A stretch of DNA of 34,577 bases from Erwinia oleae (GCF_000770305.1 NZ_JNVB01000045.1:1-34577), one strand, 5' to 3'. Shown: positions 1-9,070, numbered from the stretch's first letter. Numbers and translations are program-made. The notes: generated by a model not told the origin, from the sequence alone.

Positions 1-1996
1 GAACTGAAACGTACGCTTCCAGCGCGTGCGTCACCGCATCCAGACCACCGAACGCACACAGCGATTTCGGCATATTCATCACCAGATTAGCGTCAACGAT
101 GGCCATATCCGGCGTCAGCGCGTAGTCCGCCAGCGGATATTTCTGACCGGTGGCATCGTCGGTTACCACGGCGAACGGCGTAACTTCTGAACCGGTGCCT
201 GAGGTGGTGGTGATCGCGATCATTTTCGCCTTAACGCCCATTTTCGGGAATTTATAGATACGTTTGCGAATATCCATAAAGCGCAGCGCCAGCTCTTCAA
301 AATGGGTTTCAGGATGTTCATACATCACCCACATGATTTTTGCTGCATCCATTGGTGAACCGCCGCCCAGCGCAATAATAACGTCTGGTTTAAAGGAGTT
401 CATCTGCTCCGCACCTTTACGCACCACGCTCAGCGTTGGATCGGCTTCCACTTCAAAGAACACTTCGGTTTCAATGCCGTGTGATTTGAGGACGTTCACC
501 ACCTGATCGACATAGCCGTTGTTGAACAGGAAGCGGTCGGTCACGATAAAGGCGCGTTTTGCGCCATCGCTGGCGACTTCTTCCATGGCAATAGGCAGTG
601 AGCCACGGCGGAAATAGATGGATTTCGGAAGTTTATGCCACAACATATTCTCTGCTCGCTTGGCCACGGTTTTCTTGTTAATCAGATGTTTAGGTCCGAC
701 GTTTTCAGAAATGGAGTTACCACCCCATGAACCACAACCCAGCGTCAGTGACGGTGCCAGTTTAAAGTTATACAGGTCGCCGATGCCGCCCTGTGACGCT
801 GGCGTATTGATCAGAATGCGGGCGGTTTTCATCTTGTCGCCAAAGTAGTTGACGCGTTCACGCTCGTTATCCTGATCGGTATAGAGACAGGAGGTGTGGC
901 CGATACCGCCCATCGCCACCAGTTTTTCTGCTTTCACGACCGCGTCTTCAAAGTCTTTCGCGCGATACATGGCAAGGGTAGGAGAGAGTTTTTCGTGAGC
1001 AAACGGCTCAGACTCGTCAACGGCCTGCACTTCGCCGATCAAAATTTTGGTGTTGCCCGGCACGTTGAGGCCCGCCATTTCAGCGATTTTCACCGCGGGC
1101 TGGCCTACGATAGCCGCATTCAGACCGCCATTTTTCAGGATAATGTCCTGAACGGCTTTCAACTCCTGGCCTTGCAGCATGTAGCCGCCATGGCTGGCAA
1201 AACGCTCACGCACGGCATCATAGGCTGAATCCACCACGATCACCGACTGCTCGGAGGCGCAAATAACGCCATTATCGAAGGTCTTAGACATCAGAATCGA
1301 TGCCACTGCGCGCTTGATGTCAGCCGTCTCATCAATCACCACTGGCGTGTTGCCTGCACCAACGCCGATGGCAGGTTTGCCTGAACTGTAAGCCGCTTTA
1401 ACCATGCCCGGACCGCCGGTGGCGAGGATCAGGTTAATATCCGGGTGATGCATCAGCTGGTTAGAAAGCTCAACGGAGGGAACGTCAATCCAGCCGATGA
1501 TGTCTTTAGGCGCGCCGGCGGCGATAGCGGCCTGAAGCACAATGTCTGCCGCTTTATTGGTGGCGTCTTTTGCACGCGGATGAGGTGAGAAAATGATGCC
1601 GTTGCGGGTTTTAAGGCTTATCAATGCCTTGAAGATTGCGGTGGACGTGGGGTTGGTGGTAGGAACAATACCGCAAATCAGACCGGTGGGTTCAGCAATA
1701 GTAATGGTGCCGAAGGTATCGTCCGTATCCAGAATACCGCAGGTTTTTTCGTCCTTGTAGGCGTTGTAGATATATTCAGAAGCAAAGTGGTTTTTAATGA
1801 CCTTGTCTTCCACAATACCCATGCCTGATTCTGCAACGGCCATTTTGGCCAGCGGAATTCGGGCATCGGCTGCCGCGAGAGCGGCGGCCCGGAATATCTT
1901 ATCTACCTGTTCTTGAGTGAAGTTGGCATATTCGCGCTGTGCCTTTTTAACACGTTCAACCAGTGCGTTAAGTTCAGCAACATTAGTAACGGCCAT
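1..1996 (-). CDS. adhE: Bifunctional acetaldehyde-CoA/alcohol dehydrogenase AdhE (3' end outside window)
   Basis: This gene encodes the fermentative enzyme that reduces acetyl-CoA to acetaldehyde and then to ethanol, using NADH, in the cytoplasm. The window holds the first 665 codons; the E. coli protein has 891, so about 226 C-terminal residues lie off the left edge. The protein starts MAVTNVAELNALVERVKKAQ, as in E. coli. The aldehyde dehydrogenase catalytic cysteine falls exactly at residue 246, in FDNGVICASEQSV. The iron-dependent alcohol dehydrogenase part begins in the second half, and the metal ligands Asp653 and His657 (GLDAVTHALEAY) are just inside the edge; the two later histidine ligands are not. 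The start codon follows an AGGAGA ribosome site at 2002-2007. The gene is transcribed away from ychE, with a 483-bp divergent region between the two start codons. Confidence 0.97.
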   Translation of the reverse strand, partial: MAVTNVAELNALVERVKKAQREYANFTQEQVDKIFRAAALAAADARIPLAKMAVAESGMGIVEDKVIKNHFASEYIYNAYKDEKTCGILDTDDTFGTITIAEPTGLICGIVPTTNPTSTAIFKALISLKTRNGIIFSPHPRAKDATNKAADIVLQAAIAAGAPKDIIGWIDVPSVELSNQLMHHPDINLILATGGPGMVKAAYSSGKPAIGVGAGNTPVVIDETADIKRAVASILMSKTFDNGVICASEQSVIVVDSAYDAVRERFASHGGYMLQGQELKAVQDIILKNGGLNAAIVGQPAVKIAEMAGLNVPGNTKILIGEVQAVDESEPFAHEKLSPTLAMYRAKDFEDAVVKAEKLVAMGGIGHTSCLYTDQDNERERVNYFGDKMKTARILINTPASQGGIGDLYNFKLAPSLTLGCGSWGGNSISENVGPKHLINKKTVAKRAENMLWHKLPKSIYFRRGSLPIAMEEVASDGAKRAFIVTDRFLFNNGYVDQVVNVLKSHGIETEVFFEVEADPTLSVVRKGAEQMNSFKPDVIIALGGGSPMDAAKIMWVMYEHPETHFEELALRFMDIRKRIYKFPKMGVKAKMIAITTTSGTGSEVTPFAVVTDDATGQKYPLADYALTPDMAIVDANLVMNMPKSLCAFGGLDAVTHALEAYVSV

Positions 1997-2226
1997 AATA
2001 CTCTCCTGATGAAAGTTAAACTCTATTAGTAAACAGGTCGGAAACCAGCAGTATAGTCATTGAGTGCTAATGTGTTGTTATAAAGCTGTGATGCACTCGT
2101 TATATCTGCGATGTATTCCGCATGTTTACTGATAGAGTCTGCACATTCTTCACATCGTAAAGGGTGTGCTTACTACCCGCTTCCTTTCTCTGAAATTAAG
2201 CTTACTCACAATGGAGTAGCGCAATT

Positions 2227-2240
2227 TTGATCTGGATCAG
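2227..2240. promoter_or_regulatory. FNR-like box between adhE and ychE
   Basis: The sequence TTGATCTGGATCAG matches the FNR consensus TTGAT-N4-ATCAA except at the last base. It lies about 230 bp upstream of the adhE start and about 240 bp upstream of ychE. AdhE is an anaerobic enzyme, so oxygen control is reasonable, but the distance is long and the site is a prediction. I saw no other convincing promoter, RNA gene or ORF in the 2011-2479 gap. A small hairpin (GCGCT, GGTA loop, AGCGC, 2417-2430) lies in the probable ychE leader. Confidence 0.35.
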
Positions 2241-2479
2241 GTAACACTAACGCTGACTCCATTCAGCGCCTGTGTTTACGCCGTGTGTTGGCAAGATGAT
2301 TCAGATTGGTTATTCCTGTAAGGAATTGTTAAGTGGCTTTTACTGGGTGTGAAGGGAATGAGTGGTATTTATTGCTGCCTCGGTGGCAAAAATCCAGGTA
2401 AATATTCCAGTGAGTGGCGCTGGTAAGCGCACGACTTTTACATTAAATTAGCCGCCAGAAACTACCCCCAGGAGCCTGC

Positions 2480-3127
2480 ATGAACCCGGCACTTTTAGAC
2501 CTCTCCGGCTATATTAAATTCTTTATTGGTCTGTTTGCTTTAGTGAATCCCATAGGAATAATTCCTGTTTTCATCAGCATGACCAGCTATCAGGTGCCGG
2601 CTGCGCGTAACAAAACCAACCTGACCGCTAATCTTTCCGTTGCCATTATTCTCTGGACGTCGCTTTTTCTGGGGGATGGCATCCTGCATATTTTTGGTAT
2701 CTCCATTGATTCGTTTCGCATTGCCGGCGGCATTCTGGTAGTGACGATTGCCATGTCGATGATTAGTGGCAAATTAGGCGAAGACAAACAGAACAAACAG
2801 GAAAAATCAGAAACGGCGATCAGAGAAAGCATCGGCGTGGTCCCGCTGGCGCTACCGCTGATGGCGGGGCCGGGCGCGATCAGCTCAACCATTGTCTGGA
2901 GCACGCGCTATCATAGCTGGCAAAATCTTCTGGGGTTCAGCGTGGCGATTGCGCTGTTTGCTTTCAGCTGCTGGGTATTGTTCCGCGCCGCGCCGTTGAT
3001 GGTGCGCGTGTTGGGTCAAACCGGTATCAACGTCATTACCCGCATTATGGGGCTGTTGTTGATGGCGCTGGGCATTGAATTTGTTGTGACGGGCATGCGA
3101 ACGCTCTTTCCTGGTCTTGCCGCATAA
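2480..3127 (+). CDS. ychE: MarC-family inner membrane protein YchE
   Basis: This is a 215-residue polytopic inner-membrane protein of the MarC/YchE family (UPF0056), the same length as E. coli YchE. Hydrophobic segments cover most of the chain: about residues 8-32, 45-65, 72-92, 115-135, 145-168 and 185-210. A charged cytoplasmic stretch (KLGEDKQNKQEKSE) sits near residue 100. The family is widespread, but its transport function is not firmly known; the old link of MarC to multidrug resistance was withdrawn. The ATG follows AGGAG at 2470-2474. The position between adhE and opp matches E. coli, and the gene appears to be its own transcription unit because a terminator follows. Confidence 0.93.
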   Translation: MNPALLDLSGYIKFFIGLFALVNPIGIIPVFISMTSYQVPAARNKTNLTANLSVAIILWTSLFLGDGILHIFGISIDSFRIAGGILVVTIAMSMISGKLGEDKQNKQEKSETAIRESIGVVPLALPLMAGPGAISSTIVWSTRYHSWQNLLGFSVAIALFAFSCWVLFRAAPLMVRVLGQTGINVITRIMGLLLMALGIEFVVTGMRTLFPGLAA

Positions 3128-3151
3128 AGAATTGCACCGAATAAACCCTTT

Positions 3152-3178
3152 AAAAGCGTATATCCTGCGCTTTTTTTT
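3152..3178 (+). terminator. Rho-independent terminator after ychE
   Basis: An AAAAGCG arm (3152-3158) can pair with CGCTTTT (3168-3174) across a nine-base loop. It is followed by a run of eight T residues starting at 3171. It lies 25 bp after the ychE stop. The stem is AT-rich and modest, but the T run is good. Confidence 0.65.
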
Positions 3179-3194
3179 ATCGGCAAACGATCAA

Positions 3195-3242
3195 TGCGCT
3201 TATCTGGTGCATTAAAAGGGTTTTTTGCACCTTTATGGTGCT
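3195..3242. promoter_or_regulatory. Two tandem NtrC-like binding sites upstream of oppA1
   Basis: Two 17-bp elements match the NtrC consensus TGCACC-N5-GGTGCA. Site 1 (3195-3211) is TGCGCT-TATCT-GGTGCA, with 10 of 12 fixed positions. Site 2 (3226-3242) is TGCACC-TTTAT-GGTGCT, with 11 of 12. Their centres are 31 bp apart, close to three helical turns, as in the glnA enhancer. They lie between the ychE terminator and the first oppA gene. Opp and Dpp transporters are known to respond to nitrogen starvation in E. coli, so a nitrogen enhancer here would make sense. Binding is inferred from sequence only. Confidence 0.5.
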
Positions 3243-3531
3243 TGTTATTCGCAAAACTTAACAGCGAAGCGGTGTCATTAATGTAATTACTGTAAAATTA
3301 AAGTAATCAGCGATATAACTTTTAAATGTTACGATCTTCACAAGAAAAAAATGCGATATGGCAGCGTCTGTGCGGTGTTACATGCTACTTACCCGCCCAT
3401 AGCTGGATTTTTGCGCCATAAAACCTGTCTGTATGGCGGTTTCGCCTGGTTAATAACCAGCTTTAAGGCTATCTGCGTAATTACCTGCCTGTTTCCATTT
3501 ATAAACATCTACATTTCAACGAGATAGTGGT

Positions 3532-3544
3532 TAATTTTTTGATT
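3532..3544. promoter_or_regulatory. Candidate IHF site between NtrC sites and sigma-54 element
   Basis: The sequence TAATTTTTTGATT is an exact match to YAA-N4-TTGATW, the reverse complement of the IHF consensus. It lies between the putative NtrC enhancer (3195-3242) and the putative sigma-54 promoter (3663-3678), where DNA bending usually helps loop formation. The local DNA is AT-rich, so a chance match is possible. Confidence 0.4.
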
Positions 3545-3662
3545 TAAATAATGCTTTCGATTAACGAGCACTCATGATAAAAGAGAAAGAGTTAACATTT
3601 TTGCTATTTTTTTTGGCGATTAAATTTTCATTCTGATAATTTTCGGTGGCCTTCCTGATAAC

Positions 3663-3678
3663 TGGCATCGGATGTGCA
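3663..3678 (+). promoter_or_regulatory. Candidate sigma-54 (-24/-12) promoter of oppA1
   Basis: The sequence TGGCATCGGATGTGCA keeps the invariant GG and GC dinucleotides with the required ten bases between them. It matches TGGCAC-N5-TTGCA at all but two consensus positions. Transcription would begin near 3688, giving a leader of about 40 nt before the oppA1 ATG at 3731. The rest of the 3243-3662 stretch is AT-rich and holds no convincing gene. Confidence 0.45.
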
Positions 3679-3730
3679 AAAAGGTCAGCTTTAACGATCT
3701 GCATTCAGATCCACTCACACAGGTTAATTG

Positions 3731-5363
3731 ATGAAACCATTCCCGCTTCGTTGTCCGAACCTGTCACAGGCGCTGCTGTTGTCGCTGGGCACTTTTATCG
3801 GGTGTGCCACCGCCGCCACCGTACCTGCTGGTACGACGCTGGCAACGGCTCAGTCAATCGTCATTAATAACGGCGGAGAAGTTTCATCGCTCGATCCGCA
3901 AAAAGTTGAGGGCGTGCCGGAAAGCAATATCATTATTAATTTGCTGGAAGGACTGGTGACCAGTGACAACAACGGTAAGATTGTGCCTGCCGTCGCCGAA
4001 AGCTGGAGTAATGAGCAAAACAGAGTCTGGACGTTCACACTGCGTGATAACGCTACGTGGTCAAATGGCGAACCGGTGACGGCGCAGGATTTTGTTTACA
4101 GCTGGCAGCGACTGGCAGACCCGAAAACCGCTTCGCCTTACGGCAGCTATCTGCAATATGCTCATCTCGACAATATTGACGATATTCTTTCAGGCAAAAA
4201 GCCGCCCGACGCGCTTGGCGTGAAAGCGCTGGACGACCATCATCTTCAGGTGACCCTCAGCGAGCCCGTTCCCTATTTCATTGCGCTGGCTTCACATACC
4301 GCAATGAAACCTGTTAACCGCGCCGTGCTGGAAAAATGGGGCGATAAATGGACGCAACCAGAGCACTATGTGGGCAATGGCGCCTATACGCTCAGCGAAT
4401 GGGTGATCAATGAAAAGCTGGTGCTTAAACGCAATCCACGCTACTGGGACAATGCGAAAACGGTGATTGACCGCGCAACCTTCCTGCCGATCACCTCAGA
4501 AACCAGTGACGTGAATCGCTTTCGCAGCGGTGAAATTGATATGACCAACAGCGTTCTGCCGCCGGAGATGTTCGCCACGCTGAAAAAGACCTTAGGGACA
4601 CAGGTGCGTATCAATCCGCTGCTCTGCACCTTTTATTATGAGCTAAACAATAAGCGCCCGCCGTTTAACGATCCACGCGTGCGCACGGCGGTTAAACTGA
4701 CGCTCGATCGCAACATCATCACTGAAAAAATCATGGGGCAGGGGCAAATTCCGGCGGGTGGCTTTACGCCGCCGTTTATCAACGGTGCGCACCTGACGGC
4801 GCCAGCGTGGCTGGCACTGAGCCAGGATCAGCGCAATAAAATGGCGCGTAAGCTGCTGGAAGAGGCAGGCTATTCGGCTGATAAGCCGCTGAGTTTCAAT
4901 CTGCTCTACAACACCTCTGACGTGAATAAAAAGCAGGCCATTGCCGCCGCCTCTATGTGGAAAAAGAATCTGGGCGCCAGCGTCACCCTGAATAATCAGG
5001 AGTGGAAAACCATGCTGGACACGCGACATCAGGGCAATTTCGACGTGGCGCGCGCCACCTGGTGCTCCGATTACAACGAGCCTTCCACCTTTCTTAACAG
5101 CATGCTGAGCACCTCGACTAACAATACCGCCTTATAACAGCAAGGCGTTTGACGCGTTGATGGCGAAGTCGCTTCAGGTTTCGGATAAAGAGCGCGAGGA
5201 CGTTTACCAACAGGCAGAGCGGCAGTTGGACAGCGACTCGGCTATCGTACCGGTTTACTATCGCGTCAGCGCGCGGCTGGTGAAGCCCTGGGTGGGCGGA
5301 TTTACCGGTAAAGATCCGCAGGATCTGACCGATATCAAATATTTTTACATTGAACAGCATTAA
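3731..5363 (+). pseudogene. oppA paralogue 1, periplasmic oligopeptide-binding protein, frameshifted
   Basis: This is a tandem copy of oppA. The N-terminus has a secretion signal (residues 1 to about 28, hydrophobic core ALLLSLGTFIGCATAA). The body follows the SBP_bac_5 family closely, with blocks shared with the next gene such as NGEPVTAQDFVYSWQRLADP and TRHQGNFDVARATWCSDYNE. The reading frame stops at 5135-5137, right after NNTAL. In another frame the missing end continues as YNSKAFDALMAKSLQ and runs to the stop at 5361-5363, ending IKYFYIEQH. Restoring two bases (a CA giving a CAT His codon after GCC at 5129-5131) would yield a 544-residue protein, the length of OppA. About 77 residues are lost from the truncated product. 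The ATG at 3731 has AGG seven bases upstream; the TTG at 3728 is less likely. It is either a recent pseudogene or a sequencing error. Confidence 0.85.
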
Positions 5364-5500
5364 CGATTTGGAGTATTTCTGGCTTTGGGTAAAACCGGCC
5401 CGATGTGACGTCGTTCCGTCGCGGTGGGCTGCCCGGTTAACGGGGGGACGCTGATGATTTTGACCACATTGGCAATGATAAAAACTGGAGTAGGTAAATA

Positions 5501-7132
5501 ATGACCAACATCACGAAAAAAAGTCTGATTGCGCTTGGCGTTATGACCGCGCTGGCGGGAAATCTGGCGATAGCGGCCAGCGTGCCTGCGGGCGTTGAGC
5601 TGGCGGCAAAACAGGAACTGGTAAAAGGAAACGGCGACGAAGTGCAGTCTCTTGATCCGCACAAAATCGAAGGCGTGCCGGAGTCCAACGTCAACCGCGA
5701 CCTGCTGGAAGGGCTGGTTATCGGTGATGAGCAGGGGCATCCGATCCCTGGCGTGGCCGAGAGCTGGGAAAACAAAGACGGCAAAGTCTGGACTTTCCAC
5801 CTGCGTAAAAATGCCAAATGGTCTAACGGCGAGCCGGTTACCGCTCAGGACTTCGTCTACAGCTGGCAGCGTCTGGCCGACCCGAAAACCGCATCGCCTT
5901 ATGCCAGCTACCTGCAATACGGTCACCTGCTGAATATCGATGACATCATTGCCGGCAAGAAAACCCCCGATCAGCTGGGTGTGAAAGCGATTGACGCCAA
6001 CACGCTGGAAGTCACGCTGAGCGAATCCGTGCCTTACTTCTTCAAGCTGCTGGTTCACCCGTCAATGTCGCCGGTTTACAAACCTGCCATCGACAAGGCC
6101 GGTGAAAAATGGACCCAGCCGGAAAACTGGGTGGGCAACGGCGCCTTTAAACTGCAATCTCACGTGATTAACGAACGTATCGAGCTGGTGCGCAACACCG
6201 AATACTGGGATAACGCCAACACCAAGCTGGATAAGGTGACCTTCCTGCCAATCCCTTCTGAAGTCAGCGATGTTAACCGCTATTTCAGCAGCGGCGGCAG
6301 CGACATGACCTACAACAATATGCCTATCGAGCTGTTCAAAAAGCTTCAGCGCGACAACCCGAAAGAGCTGCATGTTGATCCTTACCTCTGCACCTATTAC
6401 TACGAAATCAACAACCAGAAAGCGCCGTTTACCGATCCACGCGTTCGCGCTGCCCTGAAGCTGGGTATCGATCGCGATATCATGGTGAATAAAGTGCTGG
6501 CGCAGGGCCAGTTGCCTGCTTACAGCTATACGCCGCCAGCCACCGACGGCGCCGATCTGGTTAAACCGGAATGGTTCAGCTGGTCGCAGGAAAAACGCAA
6601 CGCAGAAGCGAAAAAACTGCTGGCGGAAGCGGGCTATACCGCCGACAAGCCGCTGACTTTTGAACTGCTGTATAACACCTCCGATCTGCACAAGAAGCTG
6701 GCTATCGCTGCCTCGTCGATCTGGAAGAAAAACCTCGGTGTTAACATCAAGCTCAACAACCAGGAGTGGAAAACCTTCCTTGATACGCGTCATCAGGGTA
6801 ATTTTGATGTATCCCGCGCGGCCTGGTGTGCAGACTACAATGAGCCAACCTCATTCCTGAACACGATGACCTCCAACAGCAGCAACAACACCTCGCACTA
6901 CAAATCGGCTGAGTTCGATAAGGCGATTGCCGATGCTGCGAAGGCCAGCGATGACAAATCGCGTAGCGATCTTTACGCCAAAGCCGAACAGATTCTGGAT
7001 AAAGACTCCACTATCGTTCCGGTTTACTACTACGTTAACGCCCGCCTGGTGAAACCGTACGTAGGCGGTTATACCGGTAAAGATCCGCTGGACAACGTGT
7101 ACGACAAAAATCTTTATATTATTAAACACTAA
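5501..7132 (+). CDS. oppA: Periplasmic oligopeptide-binding protein OppA
   Basis: This 543-residue protein captures peptides in the periplasm and delivers them to the OppBC channel. Its length equals E. coli OppA. It has a Sec signal peptide (about residues 1-26, ending AIAA before SVPAGVELAAK) and the family 5 extracellular solute-binding fold throughout. Typical OppA blocks include SLDPHKIEGVPESNV, NGEPVTAQDFVYSWQRLADP and EWKTFLDTRHQGNFD. The ATG follows TGGAG at 5485-5489. It is the second of two tandem oppA copies and is the intact one. An intercistronic hairpin follows before oppB, as expected where the binding protein is needed in excess over the membrane subunits. Confidence 0.96.
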   Translation: MTNITKKSLIALGVMTALAGNLAIAASVPAGVELAAKQELVKGNGDEVQSLDPHKIEGVPESNVNRDLLEGLVIGDEQGHPIPGVAESWENKDGKVWTFHLRKNAKWSNGEPVTAQDFVYSWQRLADPKTASPYASYLQYGHLLNIDDIIAGKKTPDQLGVKAIDANTLEVTLSESVPYFFKLLVHPSMSPVYKPAIDKAGEKWTQPENWVGNGAFKLQSHVINERIELVRNTEYWDNANTKLDKVTFLPIPSEVSDVNRYFSSGGSDMTYNNMPIELFKKLQRDNPKELHVDPYLCTYYYEINNQKAPFTDPRVRAALKLGIDRDIMVNKVLAQGQLPAYSYTPPATDGADLVKPEWFSWSQEKRNAEAKKLLAEAGYTADKPLTFELLYNTSDLHKKLAIAASSIWKKNLGVNIKLNNQEWKTFLDTRHQGNFDVSRAAWCADYNEPTSFLNTMTSNSSNNTSHYKSAEFDKAIADAAKASDDKSRSDLYAKAEQILDKDSTIVPVYYYVNARLVKPYVGGYTGKDPLDNVYDKNLYIIKH

Positions 7133-7141
7133 TGGCAAAAA

Positions 7142-7167
7142 CCGGGAGGCGGTTCACCGCTTCCCGG
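7142..7167 (+). other. Intercistronic hairpin between oppA and oppB
   Basis: Arms CCGGGAGGCGG (7142-7152) and CCGCTTCCCGG (7157-7167) form an 11-bp stem with one G-U pair and a TTCA loop. No T run follows, so it is probably not a full terminator. It is more likely an mRNA-stabilising or partially attenuating structure that keeps OppA synthesis above that of OppBCDF. Confidence 0.7.
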
Positions 7168-7215
7168 CGTGTCTATTTTGAGCAGTGCTGAGGCACAAGC
7201 CAGCAGGTATGGGCA

Positions 7216-8136
7216 ATGTTAAAGTTTATTCTGCGTCGCGTTCTGGAAGCGATCCCGACGCTACTCATTCTTATTACGATCTCCTTCTTTATGATGCGCC
7301 TCGCCCCCGGCAGCCCATTTACCGGCGAGCGCACGCTGTCGCCTGAAGTGATGGCGAACATTGAAGCGAAATATCACCTCAACGATCCGATCCTGAAACA
7401 GTACGGCGATTATCTGTTGCAGCTGGCAAAAGGGGATTTTGGCCCGTCGTTTAAATACAAAGACTATTCGGTCAACTATCTGGTGGGACACGCATTTCCG
7501 GTTTCGGCGAAGCTGGGCCTGGCCGCCTTTGTTCTGGCGGTGATCCTCGGCGTCACCGCCGGCGTAATTGCGGCGTTAAAGCAGAACAGTACCTGGGATT
7601 ATATTGTGATGGGCGTGGCGATGACCGGAGTGGTCATTCCGAGCTTTGTGGTTGCGCCGCTGCTGGTGCTGATATTTGCGATTGCACTGAAGTGGCTGCC
7701 CGGTGGGGGCTGGAACGGCGGTGAAGCGAAGTTCATGATCCTGCCGATGGTAGCGCTGTCGCTGGCCTACATCGCCAGTATCGCGCGTATAACGCGCGGC
7801 TCGATGATTGAGGTGCTGCACTCCAACTTTATTCGCACCGCGCGGGCCAAAGGGCTGCCGATGCGGCGTATCGTGATGCGGCATGCGCTGAAGCCCGCTA
7901 TGCTGCCGGTACTCTCTTACCTCGGCCCGGCCTTTGTCGGCATCATCACCGGCTCAATGGTGATTGAAACTATTTATGGCCTGCCGGGCATTGGTCAGCT
8001 TTTTGTTAATGGCGCGCTGAACCGCGACTATTCGCTGGTGCTCAGCCTGACCATTCTGGTCGGTGTGCTGACCATTCTGTTCAACGCCATTGTTGACGTG
8101 CTTTATGCCGTCATCGATCCAAAAATTCGCTACTGA
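7216..8136 (+). CDS. oppB: Oligopeptide ABC transporter permease OppB
   Basis: This is one of the two inner-membrane channel subunits of the oligopeptide transporter. The 306 residues start MLKFILRRVLEAIPTLLILI and end VLYAVIDPKIRY, nearly as in E. coli OppB, which has the same length. Six membrane segments are visible: about residues 9-30, 100-122, 133-160, 172-190, 230-255 and 277-300. The cytoplasmic EAA loop that docks on the ATPases is FIRTARAKGLPMRRIVMRHA, near residue 205-224. The start has only a weak ribosome site (AGGT/GGG), which may help keep its output below that of OppA. It is followed by oppC after 14 bp. Confidence 0.96.
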   Translation: MLKFILRRVLEAIPTLLILITISFFMMRLAPGSPFTGERTLSPEVMANIEAKYHLNDPILKQYGDYLLQLAKGDFGPSFKYKDYSVNYLVGHAFPVSAKLGLAAFVLAVILGVTAGVIAALKQNSTWDYIVMGVAMTGVVIPSFVVAPLLVLIFAIALKWLPGGGWNGGEAKFMILPMVALSLAYIASIARITRGSMIEVLHSNFIRTARAKGLPMRRIVMRHALKPAMLPVLSYLGPAFVGIITGSMVIETIYGLPGIGQLFVNGALNRDYSLVLSLTILVGVLTILFNAIVDVLYAVIDPKIRY

Positions 8137-8150
8137 TATCGGAGCTCGCC

Positions 8151-9059
8151 ATGATCCTGAGTAAAAAGAATAGCGAAGCTCTCGACTCCTTCAGCGAAAA
8201 GCTGGAAGTGGAAGGGCGGAGCCTGTGGCAGGATGCCCGACGTCGTTTTATCCATAACCGCGCGGCGCTGGCCAGCCTGATTGTGTTGGTTCTGATCTCG
8301 CTGTTTGTCATTTTCGCGCCAATGCTGTCGTCGTTCACCTACGATGATACCGACTGGGCAATGATGTCTGCACCGCCGGATATGATCTCTAAACACTACT
8401 TCGGCACCGACTCCTCCGGGCGCGACCTGCTGGTGCGTGTGGCCATTGGCGGACGTATTTCACTGATGGTCGGCATTGCTTCCGCGCTGGTAGCGGTACT
8501 GGTCGGCACGCTTTACGGCTCGCTGGCGGGCTATCTGGGCGGCAAAACCGACTCGGTGATGATGCGCCTGCTGGAAATCCTCAACTCCTTTCCCTTTATG
8601 TTCTTCGTTATCCTGCTGGTGACCTTCTTTGGCCGCAATATACTGCTGATCTTCGTTGCCATCGGTCTGGTTTCCTGGCTGGATATGGCGCGTATCGTGC
8701 GCGGGCAAACGTTGAGCCTGAAACGCAAGGAGTTTATTGAAGCGGCGCACGTCGGCGGCGTTTCCACCGTCAGCATCGTGCTGCGACATATCGTGCCGAA
8801 CGTGCTCGGTGTAGTGGTGGTTTATGCCTCGCTGCTGGTGCCCAGCATGATCCTGTTTGAATCCTTCCTCAGCTTTCTGGGGCTGGGCACGCAGGAGCCT
8901 TTGAGCAGCTGGGGCGCGCTGCTCAGCGACGGCGCCAACTCAATGGAAGTGTCGCCGTGGCTGCTGCTGTTCCCGGCAGGTTTCCTGGTCGTCACGCTGT
9001 TCTGCTTCAACTTTATTGGCGACGGTATGCGTGATGCCCTCGACCCGAAAGATCGTTAA
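8151..9059 (+). CDS. oppC: Oligopeptide ABC transporter permease OppC
   Basis: This is the second channel subunit of the oligopeptide transporter, 302 residues, as in E. coli. It has the long N-terminal cytoplasmic arm typical of OppC (about residues 1-40, LDSFSEKLEVEGRSLWQDAR). Six membrane segments follow. The periplasmic loop contains the family motif HYFGTDSSGRDLLVRV. The EAA loop (KEFIEAAHVGGVSTVSIVLR) is near residue 189-208. GGAG lies ten bases before the ATG. The downstream oppD ribosome site overlaps the oppC stop codon, so the two are probably translationally linked. Confidence 0.96.
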   Translation: MILSKKNSEALDSFSEKLEVEGRSLWQDARRRFIHNRAALASLIVLVLISLFVIFAPMLSSFTYDDTDWAMMSAPPDMISKHYFGTDSSGRDLLVRVAIGGRISLMVGIASALVAVLVGTLYGSLAGYLGGKTDSVMMRLLEILNSFPFMFFVILLVTFFGRNILLIFVAIGLVSWLDMARIVRGQTLSLKRKEFIEAAHVGGVSTVSIVLRHIVPNVLGVVVVYASLLVPSMILFESFLSFLGLGTQEPLSSWGALLSDGANSMEVSPWLLLFPAGFLVVTLFCFNFIGDGMRDALDPKDR

Positions 9060-9070
9060 GGAGTTTCCCG

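Noticed and set aside
3359..3374. Alternative sigma-54-like element TGGCAGCGTCTGTGCG
   Set aside because: It has the GG-N10-GC spacing but one more consensus mismatch than the element at 3663. It would also give a leader of about 350 nt.
3646..3867. Open frame of 73 codons overlapping the start of oppA1
   Set aside because: It runs in another frame through the oppA1 signal peptide region, has no ribosome site and resembles no family.
5393..5438. Inverted repeat AACCGG/CCGGTT between the two oppA genes
   Set aside because: Only six pairs with a 34-base loop and no T run, so not supported as a terminator or regulator.
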